Assembly: GCF_000499845.2 (NCBI RefSeq)
Contig: NC_023749.2
Location: forward strand, 6,915,030-6,979,029
DNA length: 64,000 nt
Origin: Phaseolus vulgaris
Lineage: Eukaryota > Streptophyta > Magnoliopsida > Fabales > Fabaceae
Direction: 5' to 3'
The notes beneath the pieces were generated by a model that was not told where the DNA came from, did no database searches, and saw only the letters and a program-made list of their open reading frames with translations. Numbering within the stretch: the first letter of the stretch is position 1; each line of letters begins with the position of its first letter. This document shows, piece after piece, positions 42,795-53,069 of the stretch. The position numbers and the translations under genes are program-made.

Positions 42795-42882
42795 TTTGTG
42801 TTATAGTGATTATTTTCAACACTACAGACTGCAATGTGTGTTGTCCGTTTTGATGTGAGGAAAATGGAAGAAGTGGCTCTTG

Positions 42883-42889
42883 TTTTATA
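42883..42889 (-). promoter_or_regulatory. TATA box of FLA-E
   Basis: TATAAAA on the minus strand, about 90 bases upstream of the ATG at 42794. Confidence 0.6.
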
Positions 42890-42930
42890 TGGTGGCTGAG
42901 AGAGAAGGATGTGCAGAAGGTGTGTGTCAG

Positions 42931-44419
42931 AAAGATTAAACTTCTCTCTGTAAACAATTTTCAGTTACCTATCATGGAAAGTTGGTGCATCAACCAGGAT
43001 TGGTGGTGAACCAGTTGGGATTGAGAAGTGGAAGAAACGGAGTATTGGCTGGTATGTGAACATCTGCAATATTTTACTTTCACGTCACAATTCATAGGTT
43101 GTCACTATACATCAATTGGATTTGAAAAGGTTGTCACTGAAAATCTCACCTGAAAGTGGCATGGCCACACTGTATACTAGTTGTGTATTTACATCAATAA
43201 AAATTGATAGTCATTGTCTTGAAAACTGACATGACAGGTGTTTGATTGTGCAGGGAACTTGTATTAGGTGAGATGGTGAGATCTGTCATACTCTCTTTCA
43301 CTGTATGATATAGAAAACTAAAAAAAGCAAATCTTGTACTTTGGTCCACATTGCATATTATGTTGTATTGGAACAGAGCTTAATAGAAAAAAATGTTGCA
43401 TATATTCATATAATTCGGTTTAATGTTTACTTTTCCTTCTTCTCTTATAGGTTAAATTTATGTTGGGATTGTAAATTGAGTTCTCTAACCATTGTTGCAT
43501 CGTAAACAGAATATTATGAGTACGTTTGGAAACTCAAATATTTTCACTCTCAAAGATAAGCAACAGTATCGCAAAGCAACTGAAGTAAAGATAAATAAGA
43601 ATTCACACGATCACTGAATTTACTTCTACAAATCTTCTCCTTATAATATTCGTGTAAAGTTTAAACTGTTGATATGTTTAAGGGATGACATGTATCTTCC
43701 CTGTAAAGAAAGAAAATTAGACACGTCAGGGATCCATTTTACTGTATGCTTAACAAATCACAATTTGGTGTGAATCTAGTTAGCCTGTTAAATGTAAATT
43801 TAATCGCAGTATCCAAAGAGAAAAATTCAATATTATTTGGAAAAATGGAATACTTTTGTATAGCAAATTGCAATACAACCATTATTTGCTTATATTAGGC
43901 ATATCTTCTTTCTCCGCCTCCTTTAGTTACCAAACTTTACAACTACTCATCACTAACCTTATAAATAAATATTGGATGATTAGTTGGTTTAATTTTAGTA
44001 TGAGAACTTTATTACAAAAAATTGAATTTCGTTAATTTTGTTCGAAAACTGCGTTAATGGTTGATGAAACTCTCTTTATGCACCGGTCTTTAATAATTTG
44101 TATTTGTGTTTATTAAAGAAAAAATTAACCTAATAGACTATATGTTTAGACCAGTCAAGTTTTGTTTAATAGACTACATGTTTAACAAATTGGAGGCTTA
44201 AGTTGAGACAAAGTTTCTTCATCAAAAGATATAATAAAGCTTGTAAACATTAGTTAAGAAATCATAAATTAAAAGCACAACACTTAAATTTATAGAGGAA
44301 AAAAAATAACTCATAAATTCTCCAGATTCACTCCTTTCTCGCAATAAAAAAAATTACATTCTTGAACATGAAAGATATACTAGATTGAAATTTGGTAAAT
44401 TTGGAAAAACCTATATGGT
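42931..44419. other. Intergenic DNA and 3' flank of FLA-F
   Basis: No gene. From about 43860 to 43970 the sequence matches the FLA 3' flanks at 6390-6480 and 35370-35460 (CAACCATTATTTG, ACAACTACTCA). Confidence 0.45.
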
Positions 44420-44652
44420 TTATGATAACAATGCAATCAGGAGAACTAGTCCTGGGACAAGGGACAACAACTTTCCATAACCGATTTTCACTGTGCCAGA
44501 GGTACCGTTGTTGGAATTAATATCAGATGATTCTGAGGAATCTGGAGACATTGACTTCTCCTTATCCGCTTTAGGCGCCTTTGCAGAAGATTCTGGGGCC
44601 AAAGAAGGTGCCTTTGCAGGCGCCTTGGCAACAACAAAGAAGTCCATAGGAA

Positions 44653-44657
44653 GAAGC
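44653..44657. repeat. Target-site duplication GAAGC, left copy
   Basis: GAAGC directly before the left LTR. The identical copy follows the right LTR at 48695-48699. Confidence 0.9.
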
Positions 44658-44975
44658 TATTGGGAAAAACGGGTAATTTTCCCACTAAAACAAAACCCTA
44701 ACAGAGCTACCCGACAAATAATATTGAATAAATAAAGCGGAATAATAAAAGAGATAAAGAGGAAAAACACACCCGAAAATTGTTAACGGAGTTCGGCCTG
44801 TTTAGCCTAATCTCCGAGCACAGCAAAAACAACTCCCTTTTATTATTATGAGAGAAGATATTACAAATTGGGATATTTAACAGTGAAGGGGGAGAGTTTA
44901 ATTTATAACCCTCAAACCTCCTTCCCAAACAATGAACCCACCGATGTGGGACTTGGGATTAAGCCAAAATCAACA
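44658..44975 (-). repeat. 3' LTR of the copia element
   Basis: 318 bases ending AAAATCAACA. It lies at the 3' end of the minus-strand element. Its outermost TG has become TA. Confidence 0.92.
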
Positions 44976-45082
44976 AATCTCCACCTTGGCTTAATTTCAA
45001 GTCTCACCTAAAACAAATCTTCTCAAAACATAACAAAAACAAACTTTACAGTGCTTCAAATTTGCGCCTCCGGACGCCAACT

Positions 45083-48000
45083 TCAAATGTGCAAGATATT
45101 AACCAAGTCTAAACAGTGTTCAAACTTGGTCCTTGTAACCACCTTGGTGAGCATATCTGCAGGATTCTCCGTAGTGTGAATCTTCTGGAGAACAATCTCC
45201 TCTTCTTCGAGAATCTCACGCACAAAGTGATAGCGAACATCAATGTGCTTCGTCCGTGCATGAAAGACTTGATTCTTTGCTAAATGAATAGCACTCTGAC
45301 TGTCAGAATATAACTCAAGTTGTTTCTGACCAACTCCCAAGTCTTTAAGCAACCCATGAAGCCAAATTGCTTCCTTCACAGCCTCTGTAATCGCCATATA
45401 CTCTGCCTCTGTCGTAGACAAAGCCACCGTAGACTGCAAGGTAGACTTCCAACTAACTGGCGCTTTTGCTAAAGTGAACAAATAACCAGTAGTAGACCGT
45501 CGCTTATCCAAATCACCTGCATAATCAGAATCACAATATCCAACTATGCATTGACCAAGTGATTCATCTTGCTCAAATGTCAATCCAACATCTAAGGTAT
45601 TTTGGAGGTACCGTAGAATCCATCTCACAGCTTGCCAATGACCCTTGCCCGGATCATGCATGTACCTGCTAACAACACTCACAGCCTGTGAAATATCTGG
45701 TCTTGTACACACCATTGCATACATCAAGCTTCCAACTGCATTTGCATATGGGACTTCCGCCATGTATTCTCGTTCTTCATCAGTCGTCGGAGATAAACGG
45801 CTACTCAATTTCAAATGAGGAGCAAGTGGGGTACTTACAGGTTTTGTATCTTCGTGTATACCAAAACGTTGTAGTACCTTCTGCAAATACTGCTTCTGTG
45901 ACAGCCAAAGTTTTCCCCTCTCTCTGTCCCTGTTTATCTCCATGCCGAGAATCTTCTTGGCTTTCCCCAAATCCTTCATCTCGAACTCTTTACTCAACTG
46001 AGCCTTTAACCTGTCAATCTCAACTTGGCTCTTTGCTGCAATCAGCATATCATCAACATATAAGAGTAAGTAAATGTAGGAACCATCTTCAAGTCTGCGC
46101 AAATACACACAGTGATCATATTTGCTTCTCTTGTACTTCTGATCCTTCATGAACTTATCAAATCGTTTGTACCACTGTCTCGGAGATTGTTTCAGTCCGT
46201 ACAACGATTTGCTAAGTTTACAAACCCAATCTTCTTTACCATCAACCTTGTATCCTTCTGGTTGAGTCATATAGATTTCTTCCTCCAAATCACCGTGTAG
46301 GAACGCGGTCTTTACATCAAGTTGAGCAAGCTCCAAATTCAACTGTGCTACCAAGGCCAACAAAATTCGAATGGAGGAATGTTTAACAACTGGAGAAAAT
46401 ACCTCATTATAATCAATTCCCTCCCTCTGAGCAAAGCCTTTAGCAACCAACCTTGCCTTGTAGCGAACATCTTCTTTATTAGGAAATCCTTCTTTCTTTG
46501 CAAATACCCATTTGCACCCAATTGCCTTCTTACCTTTCGGTAATTGTGCCAGCTTCCACGTCTTGTTCTTCTTCAAAGACTGCATCTCCTCTTCCATCGC
46601 ACCTGCCCAATTACCACTCTCTGAACTCAGAATGGCTCCTGGGTAAGTGGATGGAATGTCATCAACAACTGGAAGTGCATAGGCAACCATATCCATGAAA
46701 CGAGCAGGCTTCTGAATATCTCGTCTCTGTCTTCTAACTGCAATTGGCGCTGATTGCTGTTGAGATTCTTGGGTAGGAACCTCTTCCTCATCTGACTCTT
46801 CTTCTACCATAGGAGAGTCACTTGTGGTATTTCGTGTTGGGATCACCACTGTCGGCTCAAACTCCACCTGCTTCCGGGCACACTCCACCTGTTGCGGAGT
46901 ACTATCAGCTCCTTCTGGATTTACCTTCTTTAACATGGCAGATTCATCAAAGGTAACATCCCTGCTGATAATCGTCTTCTTTGCCTCTAGACACCACAAA
47001 CGGTATCCCTTCACTCCAGGACTAAAGCCCATGAAAAGAGCTTTCTTTGCCCGTGGATCCAACTTTGATTCAATCACATGATAATATGCAATAGAACCAA
47101 AAACATGCAAAGAATCATAATCAGTTGCAGGTTTTCCAGACCATACCTCTAACGGGGTTTTGCCATCTATAGCAGATGATGGCAAACGATTGACGAGATG
47201 TTGAACGTATGTCACAGCCTCAGCCCAAAACTCTCTGCCTAACTCAGCATTAGACAACATACAACGAACTTTCTCCACAAGTGTCTTGTTCATACGCTCC
47301 GAAACCCCATTCTGTTGTGGTGTTTTTCTAACAGTGAAGTGCCGAACTATGCCACAATCTTGGCATACCTTCAGGAACGGATCACTCTTGTATTCTCCTC
47401 CATTATCTGTTCGGAGAACCTTAATCTTCCTTCCTGTCTGGTTTTCAACTTGAGCTTTCCACTTAAGGAAAATTCCAAGCACATCATTTTTGTTCTTCAT
47501 AGTAAACACCCAAACTCTTCTGGAAAAATCATCAACAAAAGTGACAAAATAATGCCTACCTCCGATTGACGGAGTCTTGGCAGGTCCCCACACATCTGAA
47601 TGCACATAATCCAGAATACCCTTGGTATTGTGAATTGCAGTGCCAAACTTCACTCTTCGTTGTTTTCCCAGAACACAATGCTCACAAAATTCAAGTTTGC
47701 AAGCCTTCGTACCTTTCAACAATCCTTGCTTGGTAAGAATTTGCAAGGATTTCTCTCCAGCATGTCCCAACCTCATATGCCACAACTTCGTTGCCTCAGC
47801 ATCCTTCTTAGTGCTAGAAGTTGTTGCCGCTACTGTCCCCACCACTGTACTACCTTGGTAGTAATACAAATTGTTCTTCCTCACGCCTTTCAACATCACC
47901 AGTGCTCCTGAAGTTGCTTTAAGAATTCCATCTCGCATCGTCACAACTAGGCCTTTAGATTCTAAAGCCCCCAATGAGATGAGATTCTTCTTCAACTTTG

Positions 48001-48298
48001 GCACGTACCGTACATCCCGCAAAATTCTGGTGGATCCATCGTGATTCCGCAACTTGATTGAACCTATCCCGACTGTCTTACATGGATTATCATTACCCAT
48101 GCAAACAACCCCGCCATCGAGTTCTTGAAAATCAAAGAACCATTCCCGAATGGGACACATATGATAGGTACAACCTGAATCCAATATCCACTCATCTGGA
48201 TGCAATGATGCTGAAAGCGAGACAATCAACACATCACTTTTGCTTTCTGCAACATTTGCATCTTGCAGAGCCTTCCCTTCTTGATCCGAATTTGCCAT
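45083..48298 (-). CDS. Copia pol polyprotein (protease, integrase, RT, RNase H), no gag
   Basis: 1071 aa in one open frame. Protease motif [13 protein letters not shown] at about 37-49; integrase HHCC finger ([13 protein letters not shown] ... CEHCVLGK), core with [19 protein letters not shown] and [13 protein letters not shown]; reverse transcriptase with [11 protein letters not shown] near 755; RNase H with [20 protein letters not shown], and near the C-terminus [13 protein letters not shown] and [13 protein letters not shown]. The order protease-integrase-RT-RNase H is the copia order. The frame starts at an ATG just upstream of the protease, where full-length relatives would have about 250 residues of gag with a zinc knuckle. 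Replication would need gag from another element. Confidence 0.93.
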   Translation of the reverse strand: MANSDQEGKALQDANVAESKSDVLIVSLSASLHPDEWILDSGCTYHMCPIREWFFDFQELDGGVVCMGNDNPCKTVGIGSIKLRNHDGSTRILRDVRYVPKLKKNLISLGALESKGLVVTMRDGILKATSGALVMLKGVRKNNLYYYQGSTVVGTVAATTSSTKKDAEATKLWHMRLGHAGEKSLQILTKQGLLKGTKACKLEFCEHCVLGKQRRVKFGTAIHNTKGILDYVHSDVWGPAKTPSIGGRHYFVTFVDDFSRRVWVFTMKNKNDVLGIFLKWKAQVENQTGRKIKVLRTDNGGEYKSDPFLKVCQDCGIVRHFTVRKTPQQNGVSERMNKTLVEKVRCMLSNAELGREFWAEAVTYVQHLVNRLPSSAIDGKTPLEVWSGKPATDYDSLHVFGSIAYYHVIESKLDPRAKKALFMGFSPGVKGYRLWCLEAKKTIISRDVTFDESAMLKKVNPEGADSTPQQVECARKQVEFEPTVVIPTRNTTSDSPMVEEESDEEEVPTQESQQQSAPIAVRRQRRDIQKPARFMDMVAYALPVVDDIPSTYPGAILSSESGNWAGAMEEEMQSLKKNKTWKLAQLPKGKKAIGCKWVFAKKEGFPNKEDVRYKARLVAKGFAQREGIDYNEVFSPVVKHSSIRILLALVAQLNLELAQLDVKTAFLHGDLEEEIYMTQPEGYKVDGKEDWVCKLSKSLYGLKQSPRQWYKRFDKFMKDQKYKRSKYDHCVYLRRLEDGSYIYLLLYVDDMLIAAKSQVEIDRLKAQLSKEFEMKDLGKAKKILGMEINRDRERGKLWLSQKQYLQKVLQRFGIHEDTKPVSTPLAPHLKLSSRLSPTTDEEREYMAEVPYANAVGSLMYAMVCTRPDISQAVSVVSRYMHDPGKGHWQAVRWILRYLQNTLDVGLTFEQDESLGQCIVGYCDSDYAGDLDKRRSTTGYLFTLAKAPVSWKSTLQSTVALSTTEAEYMAITEAVKEAIWLHGLLKDLGVGQKQLELYSDSQSAIHLAKNQVFHARTKHIDVRYHFVREILEEEEIVLQKIHTTENPADMLTKVVTRTKFEHCLDLVNILHI

Positions 48299-48362
48299 TA
48301 CAGACTCACAATATAATATTCAATATTACAAATAATTTCAAACAACCCAAGGCGAACCTTCG

Positions 48363-48374
48363 GCTCTGATACCA
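48363..48374 (-). promoter_or_regulatory. Primer-binding site of the copia element (initiator-Met tRNA)
   Basis: On the minus strand TGGTATCAGAGC, the standard copia primer site complementary to the 3' end of initiator methionine tRNA, two bases inside the 5' LTR. Confidence 0.88.
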
Positions 48375-48376
48375 CT

Positions 48377-48694
48377 TGTTGGGAAAAACGGGTAATTTTC
48401 CCACTAAAACAAAACCCTAACAGAGCTACCCGACAAATAATATTGAATAAATAAAGCGGAATAATAAAAGAGATAAAGAGGAAAAACACACCCGAAAATT
48501 GTTAACGGAGTTCGGCCTGTTTAGCCTAATCTCCGAGCACAGCAAAAACAACTCCCTTTTATTATTATGAGAGAAGATATTACAAATTGGGATATTTAAC
48601 AGTGAAGGGGGAGAGTTTAATTTATAACCCTCAAACCTCCTTCCCAAACAATGAACCCACCGATGTGGGACTTGGGATTAAGCCAAAATCAACA
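48377..48694 (-). repeat. 5' LTR of the copia element
   Basis: 318 bases from TGTTGGGAAAAACGGG to AAAATCAACA, followed by the GAAGC target duplication at 48695-48699. Confidence 0.93.
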
Positions 48695-49453
48695 GAAGCA
48701 CCTTCCCCACCTTGAAAATAGCAAGATGCTTATCTGTATATACAATGCCTGTGATGGTGGTGTTAACCTCACCCGTTGAGATGTTCACACTCCCTCCGTA
48801 GCTTATCACATTCAATTCCACCTTTCCAGGTTTAGACCCTGCTAATGTTCTTACAGGGTTTGTAAGTGTATCAAAGTTGGAGCTAGACACATAGTCTGAA
48901 AGAACATGGAACTGTAAGAGCTCGAGCTTTTGGCCATCAGAAAGAGAGTTGAGGAAGCCTGGTTTGAGTTCAGAGAAGGAACTGTCATCAGGGGCAAGAA
49001 GGGTGATGCCACCTGATTTAGTAGTGAGGAGCTGTGCATTGAGTTGGTTGATCAATTGGGTGGTTTTCATGAGGCGGATAAGGATGTTGAATGACTTGGC
49101 CTGCCTCAGGATTCCAACAATGTCAACAGCTGCAGTGTCAGGGGTGGAATCACTTGGTGACTGTGGCAGTGAGGGAACCAATGGCTGTTTAGGAGCCTCA
49201 GCTGGTGGGGTAGGGGTAGGTTGAACTGGTTTAAGAGGGGCAGAAGCTGGTGATAATTGGGCTAAAGTGGTGGTGGAATACAAAAGTGAAAGTAGCAGTA
49301 CTACTGGAAAGGACAATACAGGTTGCTTTTTCATCATGGTTTGGAAGTTTTGGGGATTGAAGGGTACGAAGCTAGACTAGAGGAAAAAAATGGAAGTGGT
49401 AGGATTTTTATGGGAATGAGAACTTGATGCATTGATGACATGGTGGAGATGGC

Positions 49454-49460
49454 TTTTATA
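49454..49460 (-). promoter_or_regulatory. TATA box of FLA-F
   Basis: TATAAAA on the minus strand, about 117 bases upstream of the ATG at 49337. The promoter of the interrupted gene looks intact. Confidence 0.6.
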
Positions 49461-49519
49461 GAGCGAGTATGGGAGTGAGAGACCGTGATAGGTAGGTGGA
49501 AGGCTTTGTTTTGAAACTT

Positions 49520-49850
49520 TATATTGTGATTTGTGAGCATACAGTAAGCTAGAAAAGAATATTGAGGTTTTGCATCAACGTTCTACTGATGTATTAAGCA
49601 TAATGCATTTTAATGATTGAATGCCACACCAATGTGCCATCAAAATCAATTGATTTTGTCAATAATATTGCTTTTTGCTGAGACCATTGTAATTAAACAG
49701 TGCGATATTTTTTCCCATGAAGATATATTGGGTGAAAAAAAGAGTGTTTGATCAAACAGATCAAGCAATAGAAACACACGCAAATGAAACATGCAATAGG
49801 TTCTGATAGGTTGTGGAAGTTACACTCCTAAAACTCTACATCTGTACATA
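49520..49850 (-). promoter_or_regulatory. Conserved FLA upstream block (FLA-F)
   Basis: Aligns with 7850-8340 of FLA-A: ATATTGAGG-TTTGCATCAAC, GCATTTTAATGATTGAATGCC, TATTGCTTTTTGCTGAGACC, GTTTGATCAAACAG and TTACACTCCTAAAACT, in the same order. Confidence 0.5.
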
Positions 49851-49983
49851 ATGACATTATTTCGGTTGCAAGTCACATAAGAAGTAAGCTATATTCTGTA
49901 CATAGTTGGTTCTTCCTTTTGAATTGGATATTTGTCAGCCGCCCATTCTTGAAATTTTGTGTTAATGTCCGTCATTTTCCTCA

Positions 49984-50614
49984 TCAACTTCTATAAATAT
50001 GGTTCTTCAAGATTACGAGGAGTATTATCAGTTTGCACAAATGGTTGAAAAGATGTTTGCCTTTCATCAAAGTAGTTTTGCTGATAATATGGTTGTTGTT
50101 GAGGTTGCTCATAAGACTGTTGACAATATGGATTATAACGTTAAGGCTGTTGAAAGTGAGGTTCACATTGCTGCAGAGGCTGTTCATATTGCTGATAATA
50201 TGAATTATAATGTTGAGGCGGTTGAAAGTAGGGTTCACATTGCTACAAAGGCTGCTCACATTGTTGATAATATGAATTATAATTTTGAGGCTGTTGAAAG
50301 TAGGGTTCACATTGCTGTAAAAGTTGTTTATAAAATTGTGAAGATTGCTGCAAATATGGCTCATGAATATCATAATTGTAAATTTTTTTAGCTAATTTCT
50401 CTTCCATTTTGGATTTGAAAACAGGGATATGTAACAGACACCAATACCTATTAGACATCTCAAGGCAAACTTTTTTTTTTAAATTGAAAAGCAAACCAAG
50501 TAAACTCCCAAGAGAGAGAGGTGAGTCACAAGTGGACAAACTTAGAAACCAAGTCTTTCCTAACCAGAGTCTTCTCTGAATTGCTTTCAATATTAAAAAA
50601 TCAAAGAGTAGCAA
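49984..50614 (-). pseudogene. Gln/Tyr/Pro-rich protein relic with 24-residue repeats
   Basis: On the minus strand, the frame from 50614 ends in QQCEPYFQQPQNYNSYYQQ-type repeats and then meets a stop. Past that stop and another one, the same frame keeps reading Q/Y/P-rich repeats and ends in a non-repetitive tail (FDERQTSFQPFVQTDNTPRN). The DNA repeat has a 72-bp period. The composition recalls the low-complexity part of some LTR-retroelement gag regions, but I do not recognise the family. The plus-strand frame over the same bases is a shadow. Confidence 0.45.
50134..50349. repeat. 72-bp tandem repeat, about three units
   Basis: Units start at 50134, 50206 and 50278, each beginning TATAA-(C/T)-(G/T)TT-(A/G)AGGC-GTTGAAAG. 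The exact 24-codon period keeps the minus-strand repeat protein in frame. The third unit decays towards its end. Confidence 0.8.
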
Positions 50615-50929
50615 CTGAAGTGTCTACCCTAAATGCAAGATCCTATAAAAAAAACTAATGCAAATGCTACACTTAATGCTTAAAAAAAATATATGCTCAT
50701 CAAATACCCCCACACTTATCCTTTTGCACTCCCGGGCAAAACACTCTAAGTTTTTTTTTTTTTTTAAAAAAGCAGTGCAAATAACAAATAGCAAATTCTA
50801 AGAATGCATAATGACAAACATGATATAATTTCAAGAAATCAAGGAATCAAGAAAAATGTAAATGGAAATTCCTATATTTTAATATACAAGCAGGTTATTG
50901 AAATCGAAGGTTGAATCAAAATTGACAAA
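50615..50929. other. Possible LTR-retroelement remnant
   Basis: Contains, on the minus strand, AGTGTGGGGGTATTTGATGA (near 50710), a purine-rich string of the kind seen at polypurine tracts or near gag of plant gypsy elements, plus homopolymer runs. No LTR pair was found. Confidence 0.3.
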
Positions 50930-51245
50930 ACTTCACTGAATACTCTCCTACTTTCATCAATATATTTAATAAGAAATTTTAGCCAGGTTTCCTTTAAAAC
51001 TCTTTTTTCAACATATCCAACTGCATTACAGATCCTGAAAGGTTCATGGAGTAAATCACCAATTTTATTATGGATAGTGAGTACGCAAATATGATACATT
51101 CATACATGAATAGACTGATAAATCTCTTACGTTGTTGTTCCAAAAGGATGATGAAACTATGCCATTAGATACATTCTGAATTACAAGCACATGGTTTGTT
51201 ATTTGTGACACTAATTCTGATCCTGTCATACCACATGTTTTGAAT
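50930..51245. repeat. 316-bp duplicated segment, copy 1
   Basis: From TACTTTCATCAATATATTTA-type start to TGTCATACCACATG. It matches 62104-62404 in the same orientation with roughly 95% identity by eye. It lies next to the LRR fragments and may be 3' flanking DNA of the NLR family. Confidence 0.85.
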
Positions 51246-51359
51246 TCATTAACTTTAAGGTGTATAATTTAGAATTTTAGAATTTAGGCTTTAAGATTTA
51301 AGATTTATGGTTTATAAGGACGAACATTATAAACAGTTGGATGAAGCTTCAATAGAAAA
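51246..51359. other. Spacer
   Basis: Short AT-rich spacer between the duplicated segment and the first LRR fragment, with nothing recognised. Confidence 0.4.
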
Positions 51360-52110
51360 TAAGCTTTGGAATTTTTTTACAACATAACTCCACATGCTTC
51401 TTGATGTCTTGACCTCATCAACTTTAGGGGTAGATCTCTAAATTATAACTGGGAGGGGTAGTTCTTGGGAGAGGTGATTGAATTTCACTAGCTTTTTTTG
51501 TGTACGTTTTCATGGATGTTTGGATGGAACACATGTATTTGTTGATAGTTTTAGGCATTCGATAGTGTAGCTAAAGTTTAGATATTGGATTTTAGCTACC
51601 TCCCCTTGGAAATTCATTGTATCCAAATGTTTGTATCTCTTCTGCTAAATGTGATTGTTTGAATTTAAGGAGGCTGAAATGTCTTTTCTATTTCACGGCA
51701 TTCGTTGATACAAAATTTATAGAGATGAAAGAACACGCCCTCGGTGGCAAAGATTGTGTTAAATCAACATCTTCCTTGTAGATAGCATTTAAACTTTTTA
51801 AACCGAGAAAATAAAGATTGGAGGTTTTTTATATTAGTGGAACAAGAATTTGACAAACATAGCAAGGTCTTCATTTTTTTTGCAATTACTAATGTCAATT
51901 TTCATCAGAGAAGGAAGGCCATTCCATGACCCTGTAGCAGATAAGCATTCACATTGATCATTGTTGATATAATATTTGATGCAGATGTTGATACAATAGC
52001 AGCAGTGAGGCCATTCTGATACTATTAAATACTGAATATTCATGAAACTAATCACTAGTATTAGTAATCTATTGACGGTTAACTGAACCATTAATGGTAT
52101 TCACAATCGT
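51360..52110 (-). pseudogene. LRR fragment of an NLR gene, copy 1 (decayed)
   Basis: Minus-strand frame 52091-51834 includes NNDQCECLSATGSWNGLPSL then MKIDISNCKK. This parallels the NLR at 54522-58600, which has DNDQWECFCAPLSSNCPKHL then a TEISVTRC segment. Downstream sequence (51400-51830) matches the second fragment at 53090-53560 but is shortened and out of frame. It has no NB-ARC domain or usable start. Confidence 0.6.
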
Positions 52111-52139
52111 TAGGTAAAACTAAGGTGGTCTTGGGTTTT

Positions 52140-52290
52140 CAAAAATCCAAATCCAAATATTTGGATCAAATTTAAAATCCAAATCCATATTTTTTCAAAA
52201 ATAATTTGGATTTCTATAAATCCAAATCCAAATATTTGGATTTCTATAAATCCAAATCCAAATATTTGGATTGAATCTAAAATTCAAATC
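52140..52290. repeat. Palindromic AATCCAAATATTTGGATT minisatellite
   Basis: The perfect palindrome AATCCAAATATTTGGATT recurs at about 52223 and 52253, in two 30-bp units of the form TTTCTATAAATCCAAATCC..., with related pieces at 52148-52168 and 52270-52290. Such a stretch can extrude hairpins. It lies between the two LRR fragments. Confidence 0.75.
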
Positions 52291-53069
52291 CATATTTTTT
52301 ATAAATTTATATAATATAAAAAAATTATTAGTGTAATGTAATTTTTTTTTATAAAGATTAATTATTAAATTTTTTAATGTTAAACTTATGTTTTCAATTA
52401 GTTATTAATTTTAATATTTTATAGTAGCTTAACATTTTTATATTTACGCCAATCTTAATCAATTCTTTCTTTTAACTATATTCTATTCACTAGGTAAATC
52501 TTATTTTTTTTTTCTTTGATAAGTCATTTATTATTTATTTAATATATATTTAAATAAATACGTTTGATTTTAGGAGAAATTTTTTATCCTGATTTTATTT
52601 TCAATTATATATTCAGATAAAATATAAATTAAATAATTTTAATATGTTTAATTTAAAATTTTCGTATTATGCATATTTTAATTTTGATAAAAAAACTTAA
52701 TAAAAAATTACTCCGTTATTTTTATTAAGGTAAAACATTCTCTATTTTTTTTTGTTATAAAAATGATTTAATTTTTAAAATATTAAAATAAATTGTATAA
52801 AAGGGATTATTTTTCCCTGATGTCAATTCAGTAGAAAAAATTTATTTTTCAAAATTCTAAAATGAATACCCTCTTGATGAAAAACAAAAATTGAATATTT
52901 TTATTTCTTGTATGAATGTGAATTCTGAAAGTCAGGGACTATCCAATAGAAGAATACCAATGAATGTCAGGAAGCGTAACCGGGTTCAAACATCTCAAAT
53001 GACTGTAAGTGAGCATGATGGAGAAGCCAGTGAAGGACATTCTGATAGTGTCATACCACATGCTTCTTG
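52291..53069. other. AT-rich intergenic DNA
   Basis: Very AT-rich with no gene. The last 150 bases (GAATGTCAGGAAGCGTAACC...) are less AT-rich, and the phrase ACATTCTGATAGTGTCATACCACATG echoes the end of the duplicated segment at about 51215-51240. Confidence 0.45.

Larger units (their letters stand above)
44658..48694 (-). mobile_element. Ty1/copia LTR retrotransposon, 4037 bp, lacking gag, inserted in FLA-F
   Basis: 318-bp LTRs at both ends, flanked by GAAGC on each side (44653-44657 and 48695-48699), a perfect 5-bp target duplication. The LTRs differ at one position as far as I can read (TATTGGG at 44658 versus TGTTGGG at 48377). Between them are a primer-binding site, one 1071-codon pol frame and a purine-rich tract. 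There is no gag: only 65 bases separate the primer-binding site from the pol start codon. Motifs suit a Tork/Tnt1-like copia lineage, a tentative assignment. Confidence 0.93.
44420..49337 (-). pseudogene. Fasciclin-like arabinogalactan protein FLA-F, split by a copia element
   Basis: Coding sequence 49337-48695 continues at 44652-44420 once the 4.04-kb insert and one copy of the 5-bp target site are set aside. The uninterrupted gene would have been 291 aa, close to FLA-C in the N-terminal part and FLA-A in the C-terminal modules. The insertion falls after KVGKV, at the end of the FAS1 domain. Read through, the frame leaves FLA sequence just after KVGKVLL and stops within the LTR. A truncated product would keep the signal peptide and most of FAS1 but lose the second AG module and the GPI signal. 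No other damage is visible in either half, so the insertion is the first lesion. Confidence 0.93.

Noticed and set aside
45688..48369. Several plus-strand frames across the copia pol gene
   Set aside because: Shadows of the 1071-codon minus-strand pol frame.
50134..50349. 130-aa plus-strand repeat protein
   Set aside because: The minus-strand reading gives a coherent Q/Y/P-rich protein with non-repeat tails at both ends. The plus frame is the shadow of the 72-bp repeat.
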